Part shown: one piece after another, positions 43,393 to 55,439 of the stretch | How the letters are laid out: every line of letters begins with the position of its first letter | Numbering within the stretch: the stretch's first letter is position 1 | NCBI GenBank assembly: GCA_963930645.1 | Contig: OZ005652.1 | Coordinates: forward strand, 266,764,006-266,828,005 | Reading direction: 5' to 3' | DNA: 64,000 bases | Origin: Salticus scenicus | Lineage: Eukaryota > Arthropoda > Arachnida > Araneae > Salticidae | Notes under the pieces: model-generated | Seen by the model: the letters and a program-made list of their open reading frames with translations, nothing else | The model's database searches: none | Told to the model about the DNA's origin: nothing | Translations under genes and position numbers: made by a program

Positions 43393-44283
43393 TTAAGGTA
43401 TCTGCCTACTTTAAAATAACCATTTTTGACAAAAAAAAAATCGATTCTCTTTTTTTTTTTTAAGAATAGACTTTTAGCTTTCTAAAACACCTTTACATTT
43501 GTTTGTACACTAATTAGAACCGAAGTTATAGCCAATTAAGTAAACCGGAAATGAGATTCTTTAAGACAGGAAGTGCTCGATCTCGCCAGTTTAAAGAGCT
43601 GGTGATAGGTGAACATTGGTAATTAGGCTTGATTTCACATTTGTTTTCAATTTAAATCATTCAGGTTTTTATTATTATTATACCCCATGTATTTATTTAT
43701 TTTTCCCAACAAATAATTACACATTAAGTAAAATCTTTAAATGCGTTTTATGAAAAACTATATTTTTCGATTTTTGTGCATGCGATAAACTTGATTTCTC
43801 CAAAAGTTTTCAAGTTATTTCTATGAAATTTTTTCACAGTATATAACAGATTTCCAGTCACGCAATGAACTAAAAGATAAGTTCTATGTACTATTTTGAA
43901 GATTTTACATGTGTTTATTTTCTAAAAAACAGATTTTTTTTCGGAAAATTCTGTATTTTTCTCTGTTAGCTACCATATTTCAGTCAATTTTAAGAATAAC
44001 TCTTAACTTTTAGTTCAATGCACAGGTAAGGGTCATATCATTATGTATTTCAATGGATATTGAATTAAATTAATTTTTATTGAGTATATGAGGTTTGGCG
44101 TAAACGTGACATTTTGCTCATTTTTTACACAAAATCACCTATTTTTTTGCAAAATAAAGAAATATTTTTTTAAAATGTACAATTTTTCATCATTTTATGT
44201 CCGTTTATAACTAAAAATATAATTACTTATTGCATAGTCTGCTTTTTTAGAAAAAAGTGCTCCGTAAGTAGGCAGATACCTTA
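43393..44283. mobile_element. Non-autonomous element with TTAA flanks
   Basis: TTAAGGTATCTGCCTACTT (43393-43411) is repeated inverted at 44265-44283, so TTAA flanks both GGTATCTGCC termini. TTAA duplication is the hallmark of piggyBac-type elements, but the terminal sequence is not one I know for that group. The interior is AT-rich and non-coding, about 880 bp. Confidence 0.65.
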
Positions 44284-44616
44284 AATTTGTAAACAATTAT
44301 TGATTCATTCTTGAGAATCATACACAAAAGATCATAGAGCATTGTTGCGAAACAAGTGAAAAACGGAAGAAATATTTAATTTAATTTAATTTGTAATATG
44401 TTATTTTGACTTTCTGACCTTAAAATGAATTTTTAATTATGTTACAAAGCCCAAAATGTGATACAAAAAATAAATAGTGATTCAGTTCTACAAGATTATC
44501 ATTTTTTTCGATCGGGTGCAGCATGCCTTCCTGTTTTCCGCGCTTGCGGTTTGTTAGTGGACATGGAACGCAATTTGCTATACATTTTTCTATTTTTTGT
44601 CTAATTCCCAGAATAA
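44284..44616. other. AT-rich filler
   Basis: No recognised feature. Confidence 0.5.
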
Positions 44617-45333
44617 ATAATCTGATGTGCCACTCACACGACCTTTCTCATACACTGAAATTTAATTCTGTAAATACAGGTTGGAGATTAAGAGGTAAGA
44701 TAACGAGTACTGTTATGTAAATCTATGTTAAACAATTCAAATTAGGCTTCGGAAGAGTTTTATATGATAATTAGTTCTGTGTGAGGGGGGGGGGCTACCG
44801 TCCCCTCAACCCCCTATTTCATTAATGCACCTACATTTATATAGAATATTTAATTCTGTTATAAAAATTAAAAGTTTACTTAATATTATACACAATTTTC
44901 ACAACATTCATTGAAACTTATCAATCTTGATCAAACCTTTCCAGCAACAACTTATATTAACTTCAAAATACAACATTTGGATCTCCTAAAATTATTCGTT
45001 TTTAAGTTACTCTAAGAGACACAGACAAAGATTAAACTTTAAAGAACTTGACTACGGTAATCAGGAAGCCTCAAAACGTGTAAATATACAAAAAATAAGC
45101 GATGAATATCTAGCTTTAAACATACATTATTTACCATATCTCTATGAGGAATTTATTTCAATTCCCGAACAGCTTTCCTGGAAATGGTAAAATGTTATTA
45201 ATAAAGCCCATCCATTAACAACAAATAACTAGTGTGTTGTGGCCAGCACCTGACTTTCTTCTATATTTTCCTATACAAATTCCCTCAGTAAAAATAATTT
45301 ATTAAAATTATTATTTAAAAAAATTATTCGCCA
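44617..45333 (-). mobile_element. Composite Helentron-like fragment (family B end plus family C end)
   Basis: On the minus strand it starts with the last 105 bp of family B (45333-45229, ending GGCCACAACACACTAGT), continues with about 600 bp also present after the family B end at 62536-62882, and ends with the family C subterminal repeat (GTATGAGAAAGGT) and hairpin (GTGTGAGTGGCACATCAGA). The same B-then-C arrangement at 62.5 kb shows that the composite was copied as a unit. It truncates the gypsy relic at 45334. Confidence 0.7.
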
Positions 45334-46620
45334 GATTCTCTTCTGTGCATTTCGCAGCGTAGGGACCCTTTTGATGAGCGGTTTTATTATGTTTAATTTC
45401 ATATTCTCTGGAACTGCTATCAGATCGTTACCGTTAAAACATTTGAATAAGGTGTTATCTTTAACTAAATAGGATAAGGTTTAATGTTCAAAATTTCTTT
45501 GATTGTTTTTATGTTTTCGTCTGATTTTCGGGCTTGGTCTATGTTAAGTGTAGTTCTATGGCTCTTCTATAGTCATGCAAACGGGATTCCTACTAATAGC
45601 GTCAACATGGCGCATTTGTGTACCACTACGATGCTCAATTTTATAGTCAAAGTCCGAGAGCATCAAAGCCCTTCGATCGACTTTCTTATACAGATGTCTC
45701 TTTTTTCCATAGTAATTGCGAACGCATTAGAAAATGTCACAATCTTGAATGGTATTCTTAACACATAAATCCAAAAAAAAATTTAGCGCCTCTATCTCTG
45801 CGAGTGTTTCAAGTTTGTTACTCGAATATTTACGTTCACTGTCAGACGTTTTCTTGCTCATAAAGTATACGGTTTGAAATTTATTATCGATTATAGAACG
45901 TTGAATTAATACAGCCCTTTACCCATATTTACAAGCAACAGTGTGTATTTCTGTTTCACTCTTCGGATTGTATATAGACAAGACTGGTTCGGAGTACAAC
46001 GCATTTTTGCATTTCTTAAAATCAGCTTTTTCCTGATCATCAAATTTAAATTTAGTATCTTTCTTCAACACGTCGCTTAGTAGTTTGGCAATTATCGAAT
46101 AGCTGCTAATATATTTTTTTAAATACCCTGTTAACCCTAAAAAGCTTTGTACATCTTTCGTACTCTTTTGCTCAGGAAAATTCTGTAAAGCCTTAGTTTT
46201 GTTCAATGTCGGTTTAATTTTAACATTTGATATTCTTTAACCCAAAAACTCAATATAATGTTTCAAGAAGTCGCATTTTTTATATTCAGTTCTAACTCAT
46301 ATTCTTAAGCTGTCTGAAGGACTAATTTTAAATTCTCTATATTTTGGGACACTGTTTCTGAGTGGATAATGATATATGAGGGGGCATCCATATGAATAAC
46401 AATAACATTGTCTTTTAATAATTGGCGAAAAGGATTTATTTTTCATGCGTAGCCAATAATGACTAAATAATTTTATTGTCTGTAATAATGTCATCCACCT
46501 TCCTTGTACAGGGTAAATATAATTAAAGTTGTAATTTAAAAACGCTCTAACTTTAAACTTCCGCTCAGAATGAGTTGATTTTTTACTAGAACAATCTTGA
46601 GGCAATAGAGTTTTACTTAG
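45334..46620 (-). pseudogene. Ty3/gypsy LTR-retrotransposon pol relic (RT to integrase start)
   Basis: Minus-strand order: a degraded motif C region near 46380 (IIIHSE kept, the YxDD core altered); the RT thumb with KCDF and FLG near 46270; the connection domain with VQSFLGLTGYLKKYI (46206-45919, open for 95 codons); an RNase H part with YFMSKKTSDSERKYSS (about 45870) and LMLSDFDYKIEHRSGTQ (about 45670), then VDAISRNP; finally a zinc-finger-like HQKG segment near 45365, the start of integrase. Several stops and frameshifts interrupt it. The parent pol would copy and integrate the retrotransposon. No LTRs were identified; the end at 45334 is cut by a Helentron-like fragment. Confidence 0.85.
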
Positions 46621-48039
46621 CGAAGGAAAAAATATATTTCCAAAATGTGCTGTTAATCAGCCTTAAGAAGTTTGTGTCATGAAGCTCCTCATTTTCTCTT
46701 GTCACTATCAATGGTTTTCTTATACACATAAATATAATAAATTCGCTACAAACATATATTCTTGCCCTTTTGCTAATAAATTTGCTGTAAACCCTTAGAG
46801 TCTATTGTTTCCTTTCGGGTAACAACATTCATGTGGTTAACGAATCCATTTAGAATTTTCCCCTGACATTACCCTGACAGCGCCATATACACATTTGACG
46901 ACATCAATACATTCATACAATACATCAATACACTCATCAATACATCAATAACATTTTTCCTTTAACAAAATAAATTCCATTGCCTCACAATATTGTTCTG
47001 GTAGAAACATCAAGTTATTTTAATTATCCGGTTAGAACGTTTTGAAATCGCAACTTTAATTAGAATGACCCTGTATACTTTTCAATTATATATATATATA
47101 TATATATTTCAGAAACATTAATTAGTACCTGATTTACATATTTAGTTGCTTAGTTGATAATTAGTTTTTAAAAAATTAAATAGTCAAAAGGAAATTAAAA
47201 GAATAATTACAATAGTTGATTTAAAAAAATTAAATAAAAATAAGTTTTAAATAAAATAATGGATTTCTTTTTAAATTTAAACTGATTTATTATATTATAA
47301 CTTGTGCACAAATATGTATTTGTAAGAAATATATAATTTCATATTTGTATATAATACATATATGTATGTGCGGAAAATCTTAGACATTCTTTTAATTTAA
47401 TCAGAATCATGAACTTATTGTAAGATTTTATTTTTATTTTCTACTTATTTATCAATATAAAATACACAAAGACTAAACCATATCACATATTACTTAAACA
47501 TATGTCACAAAAAGATAAACTTCTTCAGATAATTTTCATTAACACATATTCGAAACTTAATTGCATATCATAGAAATACACATTTGTCATAATTTATAAC
47601 AAACAACAATGTTTTTAATTTCACAGTTTTTTTTTTTTTCTTTTTTTTCTTTTATAAAATTTTATAAAATTTTATATTAAAAAAATAATAAATAATAAGT
47701 AATAAATAAAAAAATAATAAATGAATGAATAAAAAAAAAATCAACGACAATGCATTGTCGTTTATTTATTTGTTTATTTTATTCATTCATTTATTTATTT
47801 TATTTTATTTTATTTATTTATTTATTTATTGATTTATTGATTGATTTTATTTTATTCTATTTTATTTATTTTATTTTATTTTATTTATTTATTTATTTAT
47901 TGATTTATTGATTGATTTTATTTTATTCTATTTTATTTATTTTATTTATTTATTTATTTATTTATTTATTTGTAATTGTTTAGTTTTCTAATACGTCTTT
48001 TCCAATCAGGGAATTTATAAAGCCCACCTTAAATGACTT
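46621..48039. other. AT-rich with (TTTA)n-type arrays
   Basis: Tetranucleotide TTTA/TTTTA arrays occupy about 47760-47970, including two near-identical blocks of about 75 bp with TTGATTTATTGATTGATTTT. A perfect 18-bp palindrome ACGACAATGCATTGTCGT lies at about 47744-47761. An AT run lies near 47086-47107. No gene. Confidence 0.7.
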
Positions 48040-48300
48040 ATAGGATCAACTTTCAAAATGAGAATGGAATGGCAGGAGCCAAGTTCGAACCCAGGTCCCT
48101 TTCTTGTGCCTTGTCTTTTATTTCTTCATTGGTCGGAAAAGAGAACTTCTGCAGAAATATCCATAGAATATTACCACTTTTTTCCCCATTATTCCCCCTC
48201 ACGTGCGTCGGGAATCATGGTTGAATTAACAACGCAGTCAACTTTACCTATCTAACCCTTGACCTTAAAAGCAGGGTCGGTAGGTAACAAGCACCTTACT
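48040..48300 (-). repeat. Possible SINE fragment
   Basis: CCAAGTTCGAACCCAGG at about 48078 looks like a tRNA box B region (GTTCGAACC), and the following 200 bp are GC-richer than the neighbourhood. No box A was found. Low confidence. Confidence 0.25.
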
Positions 48301-49619
48301 TTTGAAAGTTTCCCATAGTTTTCTTTCAAATTACAGAAAATATGGACTAGGACCTCTCAGAACGTCTCGATGAAGGCCATTCTCCTGGCCCAAATCGATA
48401 CCTTAGACAATTGGCCTTAATGCTCCCAATTCGAAAAAAAGAAAAAACAAAAGGCGAGAAAGTAAGAAAGAAATACTGGGAATATACAAAGAAAACATAA
48501 AAAACTTAATGAGTTATAAAACATTTTAAATATAATATTTTCATTTTTCTTTTACCATAGAAATAAAAAATATGCGTAAACGTACTAAAACAAAAAAATA
48601 TTTTATTGCATATTTTTTAAAATATGTACTAGGTAATGTTCATAAATATTCAACAAAATGAAAAAGTTTCTTTAAGTAAAAAAAAAAAAAAAGAATAAAT
48701 TCGTTTGAATAATCTGATTCAATATCTAAGTAAAAAAAAAAAAAAAAAGGCTGAAAAAAAAAAAAAAAAAAAACATAAAATATTCTTTAGAATCTTCATA
48801 AAAATCCAAGGATTACTTTATGCAAGCATTTATTATGGAACAGTCTTTAAAATGTCATTGATGAGTTTTTAACATAATGTTATTTAAAATTCATTAAAAG
48901 TGTCGACACATGTAAAAAGAAATCTTTCATTACATTTAGTTTGATAATCTTAAGATGTTATTTTGTAACAATTCGTCATTTTTTGAGAAAATATCTGAAA
49001 AAATTAAATTTTGATTAATAACAAGAAAATCAATGCTTTTTATTAGGTAAAAATGAATACGGTTTTTTAATAAAGTATATTTACAACTGTATTTATGATT
49101 TATATTGGAACAAAATTTAAAAATTTATTTGTTTTTATTTTTAAATAATATATAGTAGATATATACATAGTAACGCCATAAAAAATGCCTGTAAAAGAAA
49201 AATATATATTGCTTAATTCTTTAATTTTATAACGAATATGTTATGCAATACGGAAGTTGTTAAATGAATATTAAATATTTTACATACAGGATTAAAAACT
49301 GTGATTTTTTTATATATTTATTTTAATAATGTTTTGATAATAATATTTTAATAATATTCCTGAAATAAATTAAACTGTGAGAATAAGGTAATTCTACTTT
49401 TACCAAAAACGAAAAAATAAATAAACAAAATGTACAATGATTATTATACATCCATTCTGGACTTCGTGCAAAACTTATTAACAAAGCTTAATACAGTTTT
49501 CAACTGCTCACAAAATAGTGTTTCTTTAAGTCTAAAAATTCCATTTTCTAATTTTATACTAAGGCAAAGAATTAAATTTATAACTTAAAAAATATATATA
49601 TAAAAAAACTACCTTATAT
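48301..49619. other. AT-rich filler with poly-A
   Basis: Poly-A tracts near 48679-48693, 48732-48748 and 48755-48774. No gene recognised. Confidence 0.5.
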
Positions 49620-49686
49620 TCTTTATTTGTGCATATTTCGGTGCGCTATCGCGCCCGTGTTCTGCTTCCTCTGGATTGTTTTCATC

Positions 49687-49960
49687 CATGAATATAGAGA
49701 GATACTTTTTTCTAAGTCATTTAACGCTATTTAAACGCATCTTAAACTCAAAATTGACTGGTTTATCAATTGGCATAGGTCGATGTTTTAATTAATATAT
49801 CCGCAACTAATTGCAGTTTTTAAATTCTGTTTTCAGGAGCACCTCGAGAAGGCTCCAGAGCATCCGTATGTTAATTTTTGTACTTCTGCATTCAGTAGAG
49901 GCATAACGTAAGAAGAACAGATAGACAGACGGAGAGACAGATAAACCTTTCTACCTTCAT
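49687..49960. mobile_element. 274-bp insertion with 9-bp target duplication
   Basis: GTTTTCATC stands at 49678-49686 and 49961-49969. The opposite arm (near 50840) has a single copy of the complementary GATGAAAAC running straight into CAATCCAG, so the arm without the insert gives the empty site. The insert has no protein frame and an ATAGACAGACGGAGAGACAG run. Type unknown; a short retroposed fragment is possible. Confidence 0.7.
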
Positions 49961-49997
49961 GTTTTCATCTCTCTCCCTCATTGATCTTCGCTTCACT

Positions 49998-50390
49998 TCA
50001 CTTCTTCTCCAGTAGGATATGTTCCCACTCAGATGGAAGTATGCTGTGCTCCCGGTCGTTAATGGCAGAATTAGTGGTTAGTATTTCGATGGCTTCCCGT
50101 TTTATTGAGTAATGATGCGAATTGTAGGGGGCTATTTTTTGGATTTTAAGAGAGTTATGTTTAATAGGGTTAGTAGTGTGCGTCCTAAATAAAGCGGTAG
50201 ATTGTTTATTGTATTTTAGGTCGGATAGATGCTCGGCTTCCCGTTCGTTAATTTGACGCTTGGTCATACCTATGTAACAAGCAATAATGCTGTTTTCAAA
50301 AGCAAAATTTATCCTATAGACACCTGAGGTGTATTTAAAATTAATGGGATCCTTTTCATTTCTTAAGCGTTGGAATAAATTTTTATTAGG
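49998..50390 (-). pseudogene. GIY-YIG endonuclease C-terminus of a canonical Penelope-like element
   Basis: Read from 50390 on the minus strand: GVYRINFAFENS (GIY strand), then CYIGMTKRQINERE (YIG strand with the conserved Arg), an EHL block and later KREAIEIL with a Glu in the metal-binding position; the frame ends EHILLEKK and a stop. With the stop soon after, the domain is the protein's C-terminus, as in canonical Penelope-like elements and unlike the Naiad copies of this window. It would nick the target for reverse transcription. The frame is open here but the reverse transcriptase upstream is missing. Confidence 0.8.
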
Positions 50391-50420
50391 TTTTATTGGA
50401 ATATTTATCTTGTGTTTTGT

Positions 50421-50505
50421 AAATCCTAATAAAAATTTATTCCAACGCCTAAGAAATTAAAAGGATCCCATTAATTTTAAATACAACTCAGGTGTCTATA
50501 GGATA

Positions 50506-50536
<31 letters not shown>

Positions 50537-50940
50537 CAGCACTAATGGTATGACCAAGCATCAAATTAACGAACAGGAAGCCAAGCATCCATCCGACCTA
50601 AAATACAATAAACAATCTACTACTTCATCTAGAACTCACACTAGTAACCCTATTAAACTTAACACTCTCAAAATACAAAAAATTGCCCCCTACAATTTGC
50701 ATCATTACGCTTTAAAACGGGACGCTTTCGAAATATTAACCACTAACTCTGCCGGGAGCACAGCATAATTTCATCTAACTGGCAACATATCCTACTGAAG
50801 AAGAAAGAAAGAGAAGCGAAGATTAATGAGGGAGAGAGATGAAAACAATCCAGTGGAAGCAGAAGTCACAGCGTGCACCGAAATATATATGCACAAATAA
50901 AGGCTTATACTGTAAGGTAGTTCATTTATATATTTTTTTA
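50421..50940 (+). pseudogene. Inverted second copy of the Penelope-like GIY-YIG end, plus arm
   Basis: Same sequence as the minus arm in opposite orientation, separated by 30 bp. A poly-A tract (about 50509-50536) replaces the codons for the YIG strand, so the endonuclease core is destroyed. The frame MTKHQINEQEAKHPSDLKYN (from 50550) continues to 50768 and ends early. The 3' region (GAGGGAGAGAGATGAAAAC, TATATATGCACAAATAAAGG) follows to about 50940. Confidence 0.8.
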
Positions 50941-50984
50941 AATTAATGACATTTTCTTTAAAATAATAAAGGAAAAATAATATA

Positions 50985-51110
50985 TATATAATATAACACC
51001 CCCCCCCCCTCTAATTAGGTCTTTTTATGTTACATAATGATTTAATTAATGTAGTCTGTAATAATAATTCCATTCTGTTCTTTTAAATCGAAATTACCAT
51101 TTTCCCTATT
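50985..51110 (+). repeat. Dispersed repeat R2, copy 1
   Basis: TCTAATTAGGTCTTTTTATG followed by ATGATTTAATTAATG, CTTTTAAATCGAAATTACCATTTTCC. Similar copies at 51435-51580 (inverted) and 55440-55570. A C run (about 10) precedes it. Confidence 0.6.
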
Positions 51111-51434
51111 ATAAAAATGCATACATCCCTAGATGAAGGCATTTTCCTTATTGTCGTTTCAAGGTAAACGATATGTTGTTCTACCCACTAAAGTTCACGA
51201 TGTTATACTTAAAATACTGTACCAGCCTCTCCTACGCTGGAAAACCCTGCAATATTATTAAAATAAATATAACCAGTTAAATAGCGTCTCTTAATTATGA
51301 GTCTATTTTAATACGGATCATGACTACTTTAAAACAAAGGGGCAGTCAAGTAAGCCCTTACAAGCCGGCAGGGTGGTAAAAAGAAGCAATTTGAAAAAAA
51401 TACGTTAAAACAATAATACTAAAAAAAAGGTTAA

Positions 51435-51580
51435 TTTTGCTAACGGTTTACTTTTTAAGAAAACGGAAATGAAAATTTCAATTTAAAAGAACATATTATG
51501 GAATTATTATTAAAGAAAGTATTAATTAAATCATTATTTAATATAAAAAGACATAATTAGGGGGGTTTTATATTACACCA
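51435..51580 (-). repeat. Dispersed repeat R2, copy 2 (inverted)
   Basis: Inverted counterpart of 50985-51110: on the minus strand CCCCCTAATTATGTCTTTTT, AATAATGATTTAATTAAT, TTAAATTGAAATTTTCATTT. Confidence 0.6.
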
Positions 51581-51673
51581 TTTATCAAATAAATAAATGA
51601 AATGCGCACACTAAAGAGAAAAGTAAAATCTTGCATGTCTCTAAACTGAGAAAATACTATGCACCTGAAAAAT

Positions 51674-52612
51674 TTAAACTATGCCATGAATAGGTGAAAT
51701 TATGCCATGAACATTATTCCATGCAAGGATTTTTTGAAGAGAGCGAAACAAATGGAAATCTGACGGCACAAGATTCAGCGAGTATGCTAGGTGGGGCAAC
51801 ACATCCCATCCAAAGTCCAATAATTTTTTACCTGTCACCACAGATGTGTGTGGTCTGGCATTGTCATGAAGGAACACTACTCCTTTACGATTGACGAGCT
51901 CCAGACATTTCTGGATGAAAGCTTCGTTCAAACTGTCCATTTGCCTACAGGACACATCCGAATTGATTGTTTCGTGCCTTGGTTAGAGCTCAAAAAAACA
52001 CTACACACTTGCAATCTCATCACAGGGAGAGCATAATCTTCATCTGATGAAGTTCTGCTTTTGAAGTCGTTGACGGCGAATCATCACATCGGGACCAAAA
52101 CAGTTTGTGCTCCGCATTGTTGTAAACAATACACTTCACATCAACAGTTACCATTCGTTTCAAAAACGGGTCTTTTTTTTCTTTTTTTTTTTTCTTCACG
52201 TTTTATGAGCATATCGCAAATGTTTATTCTTGCCGTCAAATGAGCTACTTTGATTTTATGAGGAACCCAAATATCGATCTCGCTTACGTATCCAGTTTCT
52301 TTAGGTGGACGTGAACACTTTTTGACTGATCTTCAATATCTCTGCAATCTCTCGTGTAGTTTAAAGTGGGTTTGATTGGATCAATGTCTTTATTTTGTCA
52401 TCATCAATCTAGGTAGGCCTTCCTGATCGAGGAGCATCTTTCAAATCAAAATCACCAGCGCGGAATTTCTTGAACCAGTTTTGGCACTGACGTTCTTGTA
52501 GAGCATCGTCACAGTAAGTTTTACGCAATTTTTCCCAAGCTTGACGCGTGTTTTTCCGTTTACGGAAGTAAAACAGTAAAATATGGCGAAAATGAATAGT
52601 TTGTTCTTTCAT
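51674..52612 (-). pseudogene. mariner transposase relic
   Basis: The start is probably the Met at 52612 (MKEQTIHFRHILLFYF), the usual N-terminus of mariner transposases, although the open frame extends upstream to 52774. Residues 1-70 hold the first helix-turn-helix and end in the family block FKKFRAGDFDLKDAPRSGRP. Then come several stops and frame changes. The first catalytic Asp is in MVTVDVK (TGDE in the family) near 52180, the second in VVFLHDNARPHTS and the third in LVPSDFHLF (51955-51674, open). The three Asp of the mariner DDD triad are thus visible but in separate frames. Near full length (about 310 residues) but inactive. No terminal repeats were recognised. Confidence 0.9.
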
Positions 52613-52828
52613 GTTCAATGCGCTGTCAAATCTCCAAATCTCAACGAAATCATTTAATTTGTACTTTACAATAAAATTTAAACTGTCAGCTATCAATGAC
52701 GTAACTACAACTATTGCAAATGCTTCAAGTATTTCAGAAACTGCACTACTGCCATCTGTTGCAAATAAACGCAATGACTTTTTACTCTACCCAATATTTG
52801 CATTTATAAGATATAAAAGTAGACATAT

Positions 52829-53260
52829 ATTTTAAAATTTACACTAAATAATAACATGTGATTAACTGTTATCATTTTATAAAAGAATTTCGATTTAAAG
52901 TTGCGTTTTTTATCTTTTAACTTCTTATCATGTAGTAGAAAAAGTAGAAGTTTTGAACTCCGATTTCTTGTATACATTCAATTTTTAGTAGTTAATAAGA
53001 TATGAAAGTATGATAAAATAAAATAAATAATAAAATAAAGTAAAATATGATTTATATGATATAAAGTAAACTTACCTTTTTAAAATTTACACTAAATAAT
53101 AACATGTGATTAAATGTTATTATTTTATAAAATTATTTCAATTTAAAGTTGCGTTTTTAATAACAGTAATTTAACTTCTTATGTAGCAAAAAAGTAAAGG
53201 AAATTTTGAAGTCCGATTTTTTGTACTCATTTAATTTTCAGTAGGTATGTATTATTTTCT
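52829..53260 (+). repeat. Tandem duplication of about 175 bp (offset about 248 bp)
   Basis: Both copies have TTTTAAAATTTACACTAAAT, AATAACATGTGATTAA, TTTAAAGTTGCGTTTTT and CTTCTTAT-ATGTAG. Copies at 52829-53000 and 53077-53260. Non-coding. Confidence 0.8.
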
Positions 53261-53720
53261 ATAGCATGTATAATATTACATTTTTGAAACAATGTGTTTA
53301 AATATGATTAATCAAAATGAGATAGCTTTCTTTTGTTTATACAAATTTTAAGTGAGTTTAATAAAATGGTTCTTCCTTAATTTTCTAATACAACCCTTAA
53401 GATTAAATTAATAAATTTCTAATAATTTGTATGTATTTTGATTGCATAATATTCGACTCGATATTAACTTTGCCGCTGTCGAGCAATCCTAATTAAGAAA
53501 ACTGGATAAATGTAATTTACGTAATTTAGCTATTTCCAAAATAACTAAAATCTACGGAGACGACTAGTAAACATGCAGCATCCTTTTACCGTTTTCCTTC
53601 CAGTACTTCTATTCATCTCAACTAATTAAATCGTAATGGTTTTCGATGTTAAATATTTGAATATGCTCAGCTTAGTTTAAACGAAGTTTGCTTTCAGAAA
53701 TGGGATAAAATATAGTTTCG
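53225..53720 (+). repeat. Old dispersed repeat R1, copy 1
   Basis: Aligns in order with 54795-55310: GTATTATTTTCTATAGCATG, TTTTGATTGCATAA, CTTTGCCGCTGTCGAGCA, GGATAAATGTAATTTACGTA, CCTTTTACCGTTTTCCTTCC, CTCAACTAATTAAATCGTAA. No reading frame. Confidence 0.75.
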
Positions 53721-54794
53721 TATTGAATTTTATATACTGTGCGTCAGAAAAGTTTATTTCTATATATTATGAAATAACGATTACGAAAAAAAAAAGTTTA
53801 GGTGTGCGTGTGGGGCAGGGGGAGGGGGTATTTTTGTTTTAAAAGTATCAATAAAAAAATTATGAAATCGACATTTGTTTGAACAGTTCATTTAAGCATT
53901 ATGGATATACAAAGCAAAAGCAAAAGAAAATTAATTATTAACTTATTACAAAATATATTTATATATTTTTTAATTATATACAGACCTAATAACATTTATA
54001 ATTTATTCAGAGTATCGCTAGTACCTGCCCTTCTCTCGCACCAATATCTCTAAAGAGCATTTTTCTTTTTCTTTTATTATTTTATATTCGAAAAAAAAAT
54101 TCTCTACAATCAAAGTGGTGGAAAAATAAAAAGAAGGCGCGAGAAGTACTCGGAACTAAACTATAAGAGTTACTAGGTAGTTATATAACCAGAAGGTAAC
54201 TTTACGTTCTAGAAATTTAGAAAAGTAATATTAAACTTTGTTTAAGTAAACAGCACAATACATTTAATTATAGATAAAATATTTTTAGTAATATGTATAT
54301 TATTTTGTATAGTATATAACTAAATATATTATGTGTAATAATATAGTACACGTTTTCGGAGCTGCAACATCACAATTAATAATCCGGAATCATAATTAAT
54401 AATAATTAATAAACCGCTTTTTTTTTTTTTTTTTTTTTCACCACACTCTTTTAGAGTACTTTTCTTCGTAAATACATTTCAAATACATTCATCGTAAATA
54501 CATTCATCGTAAACACATTTCAAGAGAATTACTATAAAAATTAAGTAGTGTGGAGAAAGGGACGGATGCTAATAATAATCCGGATTAGGTTGGCAGCTAT
54601 GCATTTTGTATACTTGTAAATACATAATGACAAATTTATCTTACTTATGTCAAATTTAGTACTGAATACTAGAATGTAACATAATGTTGCTATTGTGTAT
54701 AGTTAAGACGTGTATTTTAAATAATAAAATTTCAAATTTTTACCTTGTAGTAGAAAATGTTTTGTAATTCTATAAATAAAATTCTTTGTTCCCA
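53721..54794. other. AT-rich filler
   Basis: Poly-T near 54418-54438, a G-rich patch near 53815-53828 and a short CATTCATCGTAAATA tandem near 54480-54520. No gene recognised. Confidence 0.5.
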
Positions 54795-55310
54795 TTTTAA
54801 ATGCATGTATTATTTTCCATGATATGTATAATATAGCGTTTGTAATGTAATTTGTTTATGATATAAAGGTTCAAAAGTTGTAATTTGTATTTTCTTATGT
54901 TTGGACTAACGTTATGTGATTTTAATAAAATGATGTTTCCATGTTTTTCAAATTAAAACTTTAAGACTCGATTAGTATTTATAAGTATTTATAATAAACT
55001 GCGTATATTTTGATTGCTTAAAGTTTAATTCAGTATTAAGCTTTACCGCTGCCGAACAGCCCATTTACGAAGACTGGATAAATGTAATTTGCGTATTTTA
55101 ACAATTTCAAAAATTTTACGGAAATGCTGAGTAAACATAGAGTATCCTTTTACCGTTTTCCTTCCTATAGATCTATAATCTATTCATCTCAACTAATTAA
55201 ATCGTAATGGTTTTTGATGCTAAATATTTGAATAGACTTCAATTAGTTTATCTATAATTTCCTTTCAGAAATGAAATTAAATAAAGTTTCAAGAAATATC
55301 TATCCTGTTT
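54795..55310 (+). repeat. Old dispersed repeat R1, copy 2
   Basis: Counterpart of 53225-53720 with a similar order of conserved phrases (CTTTACCGCTGCCGAACAGC, CCTTTTACCGTTTTCCTTCC, CTCAACTAATTAAATCGTAA). Confidence 0.75.
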
Positions 55311-55439
55311 ATTTAAATTCGAAAATTTTCTTTACACGTTAAGTACCTTTAGAATTACAATAAAAGATATTTTATTTGGTATTTTGGAATCATTAATAAA
55401 ATTAATTATTAATATACATATATATATATGTGTGTGTGT

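Larger units (their letters stand above)
49620..50390 (-). mobile_element. Canonical Penelope-like element 3' end, minus arm
   Basis: Forms one arm of an inverted pair with 50421-50940. It contains the C-terminal endonuclease (50390-49998), a short 3' region (GAGGGAGAGAGATGAAAAC, GCACCGAAATATGCACAAAT) and a 274-bp secondary insertion (49687-49960). The first part of the element (reverse transcriptase) is absent. Confidence 0.75.

Noticed and set aside
44523..44720. 65-codon plus frame
   Set aside because: Overlaps the family C 3' end on the other strand and has no recognisable domain.
52041..52080. CTGATGAAG as a hammerhead core
   Set aside because: No stem II or GAAA follows; it lies within the mariner transposase relic.
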